Below the pieces are notes generated by a model. It was not told where the DNA came from, searched no databases, and worked only from the letters and a program-made list of their open reading frames with translations. Made by a program: the position numbers and the translations under genes. Positions 10,331-20,451 of a stretch of DNA of 64,000 bases are shown piece after piece; within the stretch, counting starts at the first letter, position 1, and every line of letters starts with the position of its first letter. Origin of the DNA: Phaseolus vulgaris (Eukaryota; Streptophyta; Magnoliopsida; Fabales; Fabaceae). The stretch is from contig NC_023758.2 of assembly GCF_000499845.2 (NCBI RefSeq), forward strand, positions 19,358,034 to 19,422,033, in the 5' to 3' direction.

Positions 10331-11507
10331 TGTTGAACAAGATGCTTTGATGTCTCCAAATCCAAGTGGAAAGCTTGAAGACCTTGTTGTTGTGTGTGTG
10401 TTGTCTAGTTGTTTGAAACTTGTTAATTCACTCCTTAAGATGAGCCAAGTTTATTTGAATATTTAACCTTTTGAAAATATGGGTTTTCTAAAAGGAAGTG
10501 AAATTTCAACAGGTTGAAATTTTGAATCAACAGGTTGTTTGACACTTAGTGGATTTTAAAATGATTTGGAAAAGCTTTGTCTTTGCCTTTGCTGTCACAC
10601 AAATTTCAACAGGTTGAAATTTTGAATCAACAGGTTGTTTGACACTTAGTGGAGTTTAAAAATGTTTTGGAAAAGCTATGCCTTTACCTTTGCTGTCAAA
10701 CAAAAATCAATCGATTGTTTTGATAAATCAATGCATTGTTTTTCTGAAAACCTTAACAAAATTTTGTTAAATGGTTTTTCTGTTTTAAATGATTCCAACA
10801 ACTTTTGGTTTTTTGTTTTAACTGTTTTAACCATTTGATTGAAAGATAAAAAGGTTCTCTTACACTCCTATGTATTAACTAAGTGAGAAAGATCAATCAA
10901 AAGTAGTTTTCAAAGAGGTTTTAGATCATCTCAAGTGTGGAATAGGATTGGGTCTTGTATTCTGAACTTTGATCTTGTCATTTACCCAGGTGTATTCCAC
11001 TACCTTTTTCCTTGATAATTTGTATTTATGTACTTGTGTTGCCAAGTGTTATGTGTTCTTGAGGGGATCAAGATCAACATTTTTGGTGTGGTTTTTGCCA
11101 AAGAGTGGTGTGTGTTCTTGAGGGGTTCAAGATCATCACTCTTGGTGTGTGTACCTTGTAATCTAGGGTTGATTACATAATGAATTCTCAGTGGTTTCTG
11201 AGGACTGGATGTAGCTCTTGGTTAAGAGTGAACCGGTATAATCATTCTGTGTGAATCTCTCTATCCTTGCACTCTTTAAACTACTTTAACTTTGTTTTTA
11301 TAAACTGCTGATAAAAACAACCGATTGTTTCGTAAAAACAACTGGTTGATTTTCTGCAATCGTATTAAAAATAGTTTTCAAATTAGCTAAAGAGTTTTCT
11401 AATTGATTAATTCTCCATTGTCTTTCACTCTACCTTCAAATTTTGCGAAAATCTTTCATAAACAATTCACCATCCCCCCCTCTTGTTTAAGGCCTATAAT
11501 TCTAACA
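10331..11507 (+). mobile_element. 3' LTR of a second Sirevirus-type element
   Basis: It starts TGTTGAACAAGATGCTTTG directly after the polypurine tract and ends ..GGCCTATAATTCTAACA. It is the reverse-strand counterpart of LTRs 4255-5375 and 36389-37497. It contains an exact-length tandem duplication of 100 bases (10501-10600 and 10601-10700) and several CAACAGGTTG/CAATCGATTG near-palindromes. The sequence after it (AAAGA) is a candidate target duplication whose partner is not in the window. Confidence 0.9.
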
Positions 11508-11784
11508 AAAGAAAGTAAAAGGAGGAAGAGAGAACTTAAGGGGAGAAAGGAAGTCACGCCACTTAGAGGAGAGGGTCTCCAAGATGAGTGATGCAGGAGC
11601 CGCCACTTGAGATATTATCCATCCAAGATAAGACCCAAAGTCGTCTTACCCACCCAAGATAAGACCCAAATAACTCATAGTACCCAAACTCACAAATTCA
11701 CTCCAGCAGAGTTTTTTTACTTCAAATTTCAATGTGAATACATGAGGCAAGGCACCCTATTTATAGGAATGGGTGCCTTGGTGG
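11508..11784 (+). repeat. dispersed LTR-like repeat, left part
   Basis: No gene. The last 40 bases, with CTATTTATAGGAATGGGTGC, recur near 51125-51157, and the upstream 200 bases match 50900-51120 more loosely. CTATTTATAG looks like an LTR TATA box. The repeat is interrupted at 11785 by a hAT element and resumes at 13459. Confidence 0.7.
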
Positions 11785-13450
11785 TAGGGGTGGCAAAGTG
11801 GGACAGGCCGTGCGGGCCGGCCTGTGGTAAAAAACGCGGGGCGGGCTGACGTTTTCACCCCGCTGATCCGTATTAGCCTTACCCGCATAAGTGATAAGTG
11901 TCTAATTTTCGTAATATTTCATATTAAAATATAGACACTTATGAGGATTTATTGTTAATTTACATATAAAATAATCTCTAATTTATGAATTTATACCTTT
12001 TTACATTTTTTTATGTGCTTTATTTGAATAAGAGCATTTTATTTTCAAATTTGGTGTTAATTGCGGATTTTTAGGGAGGATTGAAGATTTGGAGTAAAGG
12101 AGAATAATTTAAGCTAAAAAAAAAGTTGGAAGGTCCCAGAATGGAAAAGGATGCAAAGAAAGATTGAGTCTTTTTTATGTTTTATCACTTAGCCCATTAG
12201 CGCGACATAGGAAGCGACCTAACCCTAGAAAACTAGGATAAATAGAGGGCTAGAGGCTCAACCCTAGTGTGTCAGATTGAAAGGAAAACACCATAGAGTG
12301 AATTGTAACCCAATTGCGAGAATGGAAGGTGCTAGAAGTATGCGTGGCTAATTCTACCCTTTTGGATTGGGAATAATCTGCTCAAACTCTTATATATTGA
12401 GGTGATATCTTATATATTAATATTCAGTTCTAGATATTGATTATTGATATTGTTGTTTTACTTTTAACTTTCCGTGACAAATTGAGAATCTTAAATATGA
12501 CCGAGAGGTATTTTTAGGGTTCAGATCTAAACATCAATATTTAACATATATTTGAGTGCTAGAGATAGACTTCAAATGTTAATTGTCATTAACGTCTGAC
12601 TGTGATTTCTAAGTTGTTTTTTTAAGTATGCGAGAGATCGATATTTAGGAAACATTCTTAAGAATTTTATATGCGAGAGATCGATATAAATGAATTTTCT
12701 ACGAGCATCAATTTCAATCAAAGAACTCAATATTAACATGCTAATCAAAATACATGGGAGTGGGAGAGATGAAACCTAATCCCTATTTTTCCAATTGAAG
12801 CAACTAATTCTTTGTTTGTTTTCTTATTGATCAGTGCCACCACAATCACTTCAAAACTATTTTTATTGTTTTGTTGTTATATTTAGCGAATTTTGTACTC
12901 GATAATTCACTGTTCCTTGTGGAATCGATATCCGTCCTTAGGGACAATTATTACTTCTGAAAAATGCGGTGCACTTGCCGTAAAATGTCATCAATAAGCC
13001 GCGGCCCACGCGGGCCAGCAATAACGTGAGGCGGGCTGCCTCACTACCCCGCAAAAAAAAAAATAAAAAAAATAAAAAAAATAATTGACTTGACAATAAT
13101 GGTCAAGTGGAGGAGTGACAACTTTTAGTGAATGAAAATTAGGTTTTCACTCAAAACACAACGCAGTTAAGCTGTTCCAAAAAATGCACACAACACACGA
13201 CACACTCTCCTTTGCAGCACCGCCGCTTGCTCTGCTTGCGACTCCACGTGGTTTCGCTTGCAATTTTCGTGCGCTACTTCCGCTCTGCTGCTGCACAGCG
13301 CTACTGCCTCCACTCCTCCTCTACGTTCCAAAAAAAAAAGGATCGGCCCGCAAGACCGCGGGCCAACCCGCATGCGGGGTGGGTCATGAAAACAAGCCCT
13401 CATTTTGTATGCAGGGCGGGCCTGCGGGCCGACCCTCTTTGCAACCCCTA
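11785..13450 (+). mobile_element. non-autonomous hAT element with 8-bp target duplication
   Basis: The ends are TAGGGGTGGCAAAGTGGG and, in reverse complement, TAGGGGTTGCAAAGAGGG: a hAT-type inverted repeat. CTTGGTGG stands on both sides (11777-11784 and 13451-13458), a perfect 8-bp duplication as hAT transposases make. Subterminal regions are full of GC-rich GCGGGCC/GGCCCGC words. A solo LTR occupies 11892-12993, so the hAT element itself is about 560 bases. It has no transposase. The interior at about 13180-13330 is unusually GC-rich and could be captured sequence. Confidence 0.93.
11892..12993 (+). mobile_element. solo LTR of the Athila-like family
   Basis: Starts TGATAAGTGTCTAATTTTCG and ends ..GCCGTAAAATGTCATCA. 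ATAAG is present on both sides (11887-11891 and 12994-12998), a perfect 5-bp target duplication. No internal region is left, so the element was reduced by LTR-LTR recombination after inserting in the hAT element. Confidence 0.93.
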
Positions 13451-13458
13451 CTTGGTGG

Positions 13459-13934
13459 ACAAGATGGGGAAGGATAAAATGGATAAAGGGAGAGGAGCTG
13501 CCTAGGGTGTTGACCATGGTTAAAACCGCACCTTTAGGCACATCTTCTAGAAGGTAGGTTAAAACCCTAATTCAAGGTGTCTTGTCTTGAAAAAGTGGGC
13601 TTGGTACCAACCCATTTCGCTAAGTACACTCCTTTTTATGCTATGTGAACCTACTCTATCTTATTTTGCTATTTGGACCCCCAAAGTGAGCCCAATTTTT
13701 TTCTTTTAAAAGACCAGAAGAAAGAACATTTGGTGTTCTGGTCTATGCACATTTCTTCTTCTAGTGAGGTCCGTCTGATCTTTGGTGGGGTCTTGACTTG
13801 ATTACTGAGATGATTGCTCATAGTGTGAATTTTCTCTTGAGTCCTTGGTCATCTTATTGGCTACCAGGATTGTATCATTATGTCATGTATCAAGGGCCAA
13901 AACATTTTTTCTAGTATTGCAATACCTGTTACCA
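13459..13934 (+). repeat. dispersed LTR-like repeat, right part
   Basis: This continues the repeat broken at 11785. The first 60 bases follow 51158-51220 (CCTAGGG.GTTGACC in both), and GTACACTCCTTTTTATGCTATGTG matches the style of 51300-51335. It holds no open frame of note. It gives way to a gag remnant near 13935. Confidence 0.6.
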
Positions 13935-15250
13935 CCTAGGCCTTGGAAATAAAACTGGCTTTTCTCACTCTCATTAGTACTCATCAATTTACAGCAATGG
14001 ATCATGAGGATCCATATTCACATTTGGATACATTTTATGAATTGGTGGAAACAATGGGCTTTCAATCAGGTGATATTAAAAATGTTTATATGCACTTGTT
14101 TCCTCTTTCATTGGCAGAAAAGGTCAAGGAATGGCTCAAATCATATCCAAATTAGAGCTTTACTAGTTGGAATGATGTAGAGGAAAAATTTCTGCAAAGA
14201 TTTTTTCCAATCTTTAGCTATATCAAAACAAAGTCTGAAATCTCTATGTTCAGACAAGGAGCAGATGAAGTTTTTTGTGACATATGAGAAAAAATCAAAA
14301 TGATGCTTAGACAATGCCCAAATCATGGGTTTGAAGATATTTCTCAATTGAGCATATTTCTGAATGGTCTCAAATCTGACACAAAGATGCTCCTAGATGC
14401 TGCAACTGGCAGCACAATGACGACTCTTGATGTAGAACAAGCAACAAGGACTATTGATGCATTGGCATCAACTAATTATCAAGCTCAACATGACAAATAA
14501 GGTATTCAGAAGAAAGGGTAGATGCACTTTTGGCTCAAAATAAAATTCTGACGCAGCAAATTGAGCAACTAATTGCACAAATGGCTAAATTGCCCTAACA
14601 TTTACATGTTGTTCATTCATCACAAAGCCATAGTCAACCAATCAGGTGTGATTTTTGTGGAGGTGATCATCCTAATAGTCATTGTTCTTATCAGAACAAT
14701 TCACCTGAAGTTGAGGTAAATTACATGGGTAATCGGGGAAGGAAAAGTGTTTTCTTCAATAATCAAGATCCTTTCCCATAACGACAACCCCTATATCCTT
14801 CAAATATTGAAAGACTGAATAAACTTGAAGACAACATGGAGAAACTTGTCAAAGCCATTATAGCTAATCAAGAGAACAATCTGGCAAGGATCAGGAATAT
14901 AGAGATTCATATGGGACAAATTGACAAACAATTAGCAGAGAGATAAAGTGGCTAGTTTTCAGTCAACGTCAAACCAATCCAAAAGAGAATTGCAATAATG
15001 TAGTGACTAGAAAAGAAGAAAAAGATGAGACATAGGGGAAGAGAAATGAGAAAGAGAGAGAGAAAAAAAGAGGAGGAAAAATAAAGAAATAGGTGAAAAT
15101 AAGGAGAGAGGTGTTCTTGAAAAAGATTCATCATATCCTCATGCTCCTTCAAAAAGAGAAGGAAAGAAATTTTTTTGACAATTTGCTCCCTAAAAATTAT
15201 TTTGCAAGAAATCTGAATCAAGATTCAACACTTGAGAGATTTCGAAAGAA
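13935..15250 (+). pseudogene. Athila-like Ty3/gypsy gag, broken
   Basis: Open pieces at 13943-14155 and 14300-14500 show FTAMDHEDPYSHLDTF, LFPLSLAEKVKEWLKS and, after a stop at 14153, SWNDVEEKFLQRFFP. Then come MMLRQCPNHGFED and the zinc finger RCDFCGGDHPNSHC near 14640-14690. These are the gag words of plant Athila-type elements. A purine-rich low-complexity stretch follows (15020-15110). No protease, RT or integrase follows. At 15251 it jumps into LTR sequence, so the copy is non-autonomous. Confidence 0.88.
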
Positions 15251-15858
15251 CATGACTATTATGTATTGAGGTGATATCTTATATTAAAATATTTAGTTCT
15301 TGATTGATTATTGGTATTGTTGTTTTACTTCTAATTTTTCGTGACAAATTGAGAATCTTAAATCTGACTGGAAATTATTTTTAGGGTTCTGACCTAAACA
15401 ACAATACTTAACATATTTGAGTGCTAGGAATAGACTTGAAATATTAATTGCTATTAGACGTTTGAGCTTCGTTCTAAGTTGTTCTTATAATTATGCGAGG
15501 GATCGATAGTCAGGGGACGTTCTTAAGGATTTTATATGCGAGGAATCAATATAAATGATTTTTATACGGGCATCAATTTCAATCAAAGAACTTAATATTG
15601 ACATGCTAATCAAAATACATGAGAGTGAGAGAGATGAAACCTAATCCCTATTTTTCAAACTTGAAACAACCAATTCTTTTTCTGTTTTCTTATTAATCAT
15701 CGCCAACATAACCACTTTCAACACACTTTTAATTGTTTTGTTCTATATTTAGAAATTATTGTACTTGATAATTCATTGTTCATTGTGGGATCGATATTTC
15801 TCCTTAGGGACAATGATTACTTCTGACAAAGCGGTGCACTTGCCGTAAAAAGTCATCA
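15251..15858 (+). mobile_element. 5'-truncated LTR of the Athila-like family inside the remnant
   Basis: From TATGTATTGAGGTGATATC to ..GCCGTAAAAAGTCATCA it matches the 3' half of the LTRs at 11892-12993 and 16086-17237. The 5' half is missing and the left junction lies in gag-derived sequence, pointing to a rearrangement between copies. Confidence 0.8.
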
Positions 15859-16085
15859 CTTACCTGTGAGCATATGAGAAGAAATTCATTGATGAATTGT
15901 CATTTATTAGTTTTGATTTGATCCTGAAAGTTGATTGTGTCTATATTTTTCTATATTTGAATTTGGAAGCATCATAAGTTTCTAATTTGATATGATTTTT
16001 AGTGAATTGAGATGTTTTAATATTTAAATTCAAATATATTCATTTACTTTGCTTGAGGACAAACAAGATTCTAAGTTGGGGAGAG
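15859..16085 (+). mobile_element. 3' untranslated end and polypurine tract before the Athila-like 3' LTR
   Basis: CTTTGCTTGAGGACAAACAAG, then AAGTTGGGGAGAG directly before the LTR, is the typical 3' end of Athila-type elements, with the polypurine tract at about 16073-16085. No coding sequence. Confidence 0.75.
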
Positions 16086-17237
16086 TGATAAGTGTCAAAT
16101 TTCAGTAATATTTCATATTAAAATATAGATACTTATGAGTATTAATTGCTAAAATAAGTATAAAATAACCCCTAATTTATGAATTTATACCTTTTTACAT
16201 ATTTATTCATTTTAATTTGAATAGGAACGCTTTATTCCCAAATTTGGTGTTAAATTTAGGATTCTAGGGAGAATGGAGATGATTGGGCAGAAGGAAAATA
16301 TATAAAGCTTAAAAGGAAAAGTTGGAATGCATCAACACTCACCAAAACTGCCCAAACATGCAAAAGCGCCACCTCACCATCAGGTGAGCTCGCTCAAGCG
16401 AGCTATATCTCACTTGATCGAGATAGCACCAGTGAAGTTGTGTTGGACGTCATTTTGCTCGCTCAAGCGAGAATGGGCTCGCTTAAGCGAGAATCCACTT
16501 AAGCCCATGAAAATTAGGTTAAATAGGAGGTTTCAGGCACAACCCTAGCATGCAAGATTGAGAGGAAAACACCATTGAGTGACTTGTAACCCAATTGGGA
16601 GAATAGAAGATGTTAGAAGATGTGTGGCTAATTCTACTTTTTGGGATTGGGAGTAATTTGTTTAAACTCTTATGTATTAAGGTGATATCTGAATATAATA
16701 TTATGTTCTTGATTGATTATTGGTATTATTTTTTTGCTTCTAATTCTTAATCTAGAATCTTAAATATGACTGGAAAGTATTTTTATGGTTCTTACCTAAA
16801 CAATAATACTTAACATATTTGAGTGTTAGAAATAGACTTGGAATGTTAATTGCTATCAACGTTTGATCTGAATTCTAAGTTGTTTTTATAAGTATGCGAG
16901 GAATCGATATTTAGGAAGCATCTTAATAATTTTATATGCGAGGAATCAATATAAATTATTTTTATACGGTCGTAATATTATCAAGACTAATCAAAATACA
17001 AAAGAGTGAGAAAGATGAAAACCAAACTCTAATTTTCCAATTGAAGCAACAACTCTTTGCTTTGTTTTCTTATTAATCATTTCCATCCTAACAAATTCCA
17101 ACAAACTTTTATGATTATGTTTTATATTTAGTGAATATTTTACTTGATTATTCAATTGTTCCTTGTGGGCTCGATATTCGTCCTTAGGGACACATTATTA
17201 CTTCTAACATGTGGTGCACTTGCGTAAAAAGTCATCA
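16086..17237 (+). mobile_element. 3' LTR of the Athila-like element
   Basis: TGATAAGTGTCAAATTTCAG to ..GCGTAAAAAGTCATCA, 1.15 kb. It holds three clean copies of the palindrome CTCGCTYAAGCGAG (16389-16402, 16458-16471, 16478-16491) plus degenerate ones. The next base begins chromovirus protease sequence, so the element inserted there. TGCAA (17238-17242) is the predicted target duplication. Confidence 0.88.
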
Positions 17238-17440
17238 TGCAACTTCCTCCATCAACTATGAGTGAACATATTTTCCCTTTAATGGAACATCTAGTATGGA
17301 AAATATTTTTCCTTTGGGTTTTGTCCAAAGCTTGCATTTTGCTTCCCATAAGCCTCCAAATCATCATTAAATTAACCTCCAATGCATCCAACTCCACCTC
17401 TACCTCTTCCTTCTCTTCTTCACTTAAAGGTTCACTATCT
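17238..17440 (-). pseudogene. chromovirus protease fragment
   Basis: On the minus strand RKNIFHTRCSIKGKICSLIVDGGSC is visible in pieces. The DGGSC is the aspartic protease site in the form used by plant chromoviruses. The reading is cut exactly at 17238 by the Athila-like LTR. The rest of pol from this copy is not found to the left of that element in this window. Confidence 0.82.
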
Positions 17441-18413
17441 ATTTGTCCATTTGATAACATGAACATATTATTTTTTTTATTGGACATTTTGCAGCATAAT
17501 GTCCTCTTCCGAAGCATTTGAAACATTTTACCTCACTTGTCTTCCTTTTAGGTGGTGAATTATTATATCTATTATGTGACTTCCCACTTGAAGATGTGGT
17601 TGAACTTGAGGGAACTCCTTTATCCTTCATAACCTTATCCTTCCAATTGGAATTATTATTATTGTTAGAACCCCTCCTCATGATAACTTTTCTCTTGAGT
17701 TGTTGTTCTACTTGGTTAGCCTTGTGCAACAAGTCCTCCATGTCAACATACTCTTGCAGCTCCAAAACATCCCTAATATCATGGGTTAATCCATTAAAAA
17801 ACCTAGTCATGGTTGTTTCATTTTCTTCATTCATTCCAGCTCCAATCATGGTTACCTCCATCTCTTTGAATTAGTCTTCCACACTTCTATTCTCTTGAGT
17901 TATTCTTTGAAGTTTGAGTTGCAAATCCCTATTGTAGCTTGCTGAAATGTATCTCTTTCTCACAATCCTTTTCATTTCAGTCCAAAAATTCACCATGGGT
18001 TCCTCATATAAAATTTTCTCCCTTTGGTATTTATTCCACCAAGTTAAGGCATAATCTAAAAAATCAATTGTTGTCAACTTCATCTTTTGCTCCTCATTAT
18101 ACTCATTGCAAGCAAACACATGTTCTACTTTAATCTCCCACTCCAAGTAAGCTTCAGGATCACTTTTCCCTTTGAATGTGTGAATATTTAATTTTATTCC
18201 ATCAAATCTCAGTTGTCTTTGTTCTCCCTCATTCTCTCTTCTCCTCCTCTTATTTCCCCCTCTATTTTCCTGATTTTCTTGATGTGCCTGCTCCATTTGA
18301 TCCAACCTCCCATGTAGTCATCACTTTGTTATTTCATTAGTCTTTCCAAATTTTGTGTTAAGGCTTGAATTTGTATTTCTGAAAGTCCACTATTTGACGT
18401 TTCCCATGCCATG
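17439..18413 (-). pseudogene. chromovirus (Ty3/gypsy) gag with zinc knuckle
   Basis: Gag starts at an ATG at about 18413 (MAWETSNSGLSEIQIQALTQ), with an early stop and frameshift before MDQMEQAHQEN at 18305. The capsid part reads IHTFKGKSDPEAYLEWE, ALTWWNKYQRE, TEMKRIVRKRYISASYNRDL and KLQRITQ, standard for plant chromoviruses. One in-frame TAA at about 17868-17870 replaces the Tyr usual in VEDYFKEME. The zinc knuckle CFKCFGRGHYAAKC (C-x2-C-x4-H-x4-C) sits near 17490-17530. Apart from these lesions the gag is nearly whole, about 300 codons. Confidence 0.9.
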
Positions 18414-19330
18414 CTTAAGTAAACAAATTAAAAATACCAATAAGTTTAGGCCTCACACCACTTTCTCACATGTTTACACTCAACACTCGTGTTTCACACA
18501 ATAAGGCTTTTTTTAATGATCACACTACCTTTTATCACTCGTTCTCTAACTTAAGGTTCTTATAAGAATCAAACAATCAATAATCACTTTCAGTGGTAGC
18601 AATCACAAGCTTAAAATAAAATTTTGATATTTTAACATCAATGAAAGAAAAAAATAGTGAAGAACAATTTCACTACCAACAAACAAGTAAACAATTACAA
18701 TATATGTAGACACTTGAAACTTAGGACTTTTAACAATAAGGAAGTATGCACTGAATAATTGTTATTTCTTTTTCTCTATTTTCCTCTTTCTTTTTTTCTT
18801 TTTTTATATTTTCCTCTTCTTCTTCTTTTTCTATTTTCCTCTTATTTTTCTTATGTTCTTTTTTTTTCTTCTTTTTAAATGAACTGTACGAAACAGTGTG
18901 TGAATAGTGCGGAACAATACGAAATAGTGCGTGAACAGTGATGAGGAAAAAAAAAACATGATGCACAATTCTATTGTCACTCAAACATTTGTTGTTAATA
19001 CCACATGATATGATTCCAAATAGAACTAATAGTGAAAACAAGAATTTAGGGTTACGGAATGGAATCAATTAAAAATAGTAACAATGAAAACCTGGATAGA
19101 GGGAGGCACCACAAACAAAGTTTGATAAGCCTAAGGATGATTGCCACAAGAATTGGTGGATTCTTGATAAGATCGCAAGATGTAGGGAAAAACCCTAGCA
19201 GAGAAATATTCTCTCTTAAATTACCAAAATATTCATCTTCATTCTGATTTCCAAAAGTGTATAAATACAAATTTAGTTGTAGGTGTTGTCTCGTTTGTGA
19301 GTAAATAAAATGAAAATACAATTCCTATAT
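18414..19330 (-). mobile_element. leader and LTR-like region of the chromovirus
   Basis: No gene. Position (upstream of gag on the minus strand, downstream of a pol C-terminus at 19495-19587) and content (pyrimidine-rich block at 18760-18870, GAACAGTG-type words at 18890-18940) suggest an LTR with leader. I could not fix TG/CA ends or a clear primer site, so the boundaries are approximate. Confidence 0.5.
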
Positions 19331-19339
19331 TTCAAGAAG

Positions 19340-19410
19340 GATTATTTGTCCCGTTGGATAAGTAGATACTTCCTAACTAGTTTTGTGTTCAAATCCTACT
19401 TGAAGTAAAA
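19340..19410 (+). repeat. possible tRNA-derived (SINE-like) fragment
   Basis: CCCGTTGGATAAGTAGAT followed about 35 bases later by TGTTCAAATCCTAC resembles a degenerate A box and a good B box (GTTCAAATCC) of RNA polymerase III promoters. It is too short and diverged to be called a tRNA gene. An ATT-rich tail follows. Confidence 0.3.
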
Positions 19411-19494
19411 TAATAATATTATTTTATTTTAACACTCAAAACATGTTGTTCATCTAATCAACATAGTCTTCTTAAATTGTGGGTAATTCAACAA

Positions 19495-19587
19495 TTAGGC
19501 CTCCAAAAGATTAGCCACCTTGTTATGCAATGTCTCTTGGGCCTTTCTAAGCATTCCTCTTGTCATGGGTCCACCTAAGTCTTGAAT
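19495..19587 (-). pseudogene. chromovirus pol C-terminal fragment
   Basis: On the minus strand it reads DLGGPMTRGMLRKAQETL, ending VANLLEA-stop. The GPMTR..RKAQE segment is the usual tail of plant Ty3/gypsy polyproteins. Only about 30 codons remain. The right junction meets plus-strand Tat integrase sequence. Confidence 0.6.
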
Positions 19588-20190
19588 GTCTTGGTCAAGT
19601 TCCTACACACCATGTTGTTGGGCTTGAATGTCCTCATCACAAATAGGCAAGCGGAGTTGACAAATAAAATCATACTTGTCCAATTATCAGAAGACTTGGA
19701 AATGCTAAGGGATTATGGGCATAAAAGCTACCAGAAGTTTTATGGGCCTATATATGCACACCGCAAATATCAACTAGGAAAACTCCATTCAATCTCACGT
19801 ATGGAACCAATGCAATGATACCACTAGAAGTGGGAGAACCAATATTACAAAGACAAATTGAAGACTTTGCAATTAATGATGAATGCCTCAAAACACAGAG
19901 TTAGATTTGTTGGAAGAACTCCGAGAGAAAGCAAAGGTTTGAGAAGAAGTTGTAAAGAGAAGAGCAGCAAAAAGATTCAATGCTAAAGTAAAACCAAGAA
20001 GCTTTAACGAATTTGTATGGCGAATGAGAACAGAAGCAATAAAAGATCCAACCCAAGGAAAGTTTGCACCTAATTGGGAAGGACCATTTAGAATAACTAA
20101 AAATTTGCAAAATGGGACTTACAAACTTGAATGATTGGATGGAAAAATAATTTTAAGAATATGGAATGCAAGTCATTTGAAGTTTTATTT
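19588..20190 (+). pseudogene. Tat-type integrase C-terminal part
   Basis: Plus strand, frames shifting. Readable words are NRQAELTNKIILVQL (end of the integrase core), then EELREKAKV, VKRRAAKRFNAKVKPRSF, FVWRMRTEA, KFAPNWEGPFRITKNLQNGTYKLE and WNASHLKFYF. This is the chromatin-facing end of Tat/Ogre integrases. Stops (for example near 19893 and 20132) and shifts kill it. It is opposite in strand to the Tat remnant at 5376-7985, so it is a different copy. An AT-rich tandem array follows in the 3' untranslated position. Confidence 0.85.
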
Positions 20191-20270
20191 CAGTTAGACT
20201 TTCAAGATTGTAAATTTTCTCAGTTTAGGTCGATTCAACTAAAAAAGGGAATCCCTCCCGTGACCATCAA

Positions 20271-20451
20271 TGTATATATTACCTCTCGGTCAAGGAATTC
20301 AATTTTCTATTTAAATAAAAATATGAAATATATAAAATTCCTAAAATATTTAAAATCCTAAATAATATAAATCCTAAATATGTAATGTCATATATAAATA
20401 AAAATATGAAATATCTAAATATTTTAAAATATTCAAATCTTAAATAAATAT
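20271..20451 (+). repeat. AT-rich tandem array, left part (Tat 3' untranslated region)
   Basis: Diverged units built on CCTAAATATTTAATGTCCTA, TTTAAATAAAAAT and AAAATTCCTAAAATATTC, period roughly 85-100 bases. It follows the integrase tail and continues at 21389 on the other side of an inserted LTR. Plant Tat/Ogre elements are known to carry tandem repeats in this position. Confidence 0.7.

Noticed and set aside
13184..13541. Three overlapping frames of about 100 codons as a real gene
   Set aside because: They lie in a non-autonomous hAT element with GC-rich repeats, open in several frames at once through composition; kept only as a possible captured fragment.
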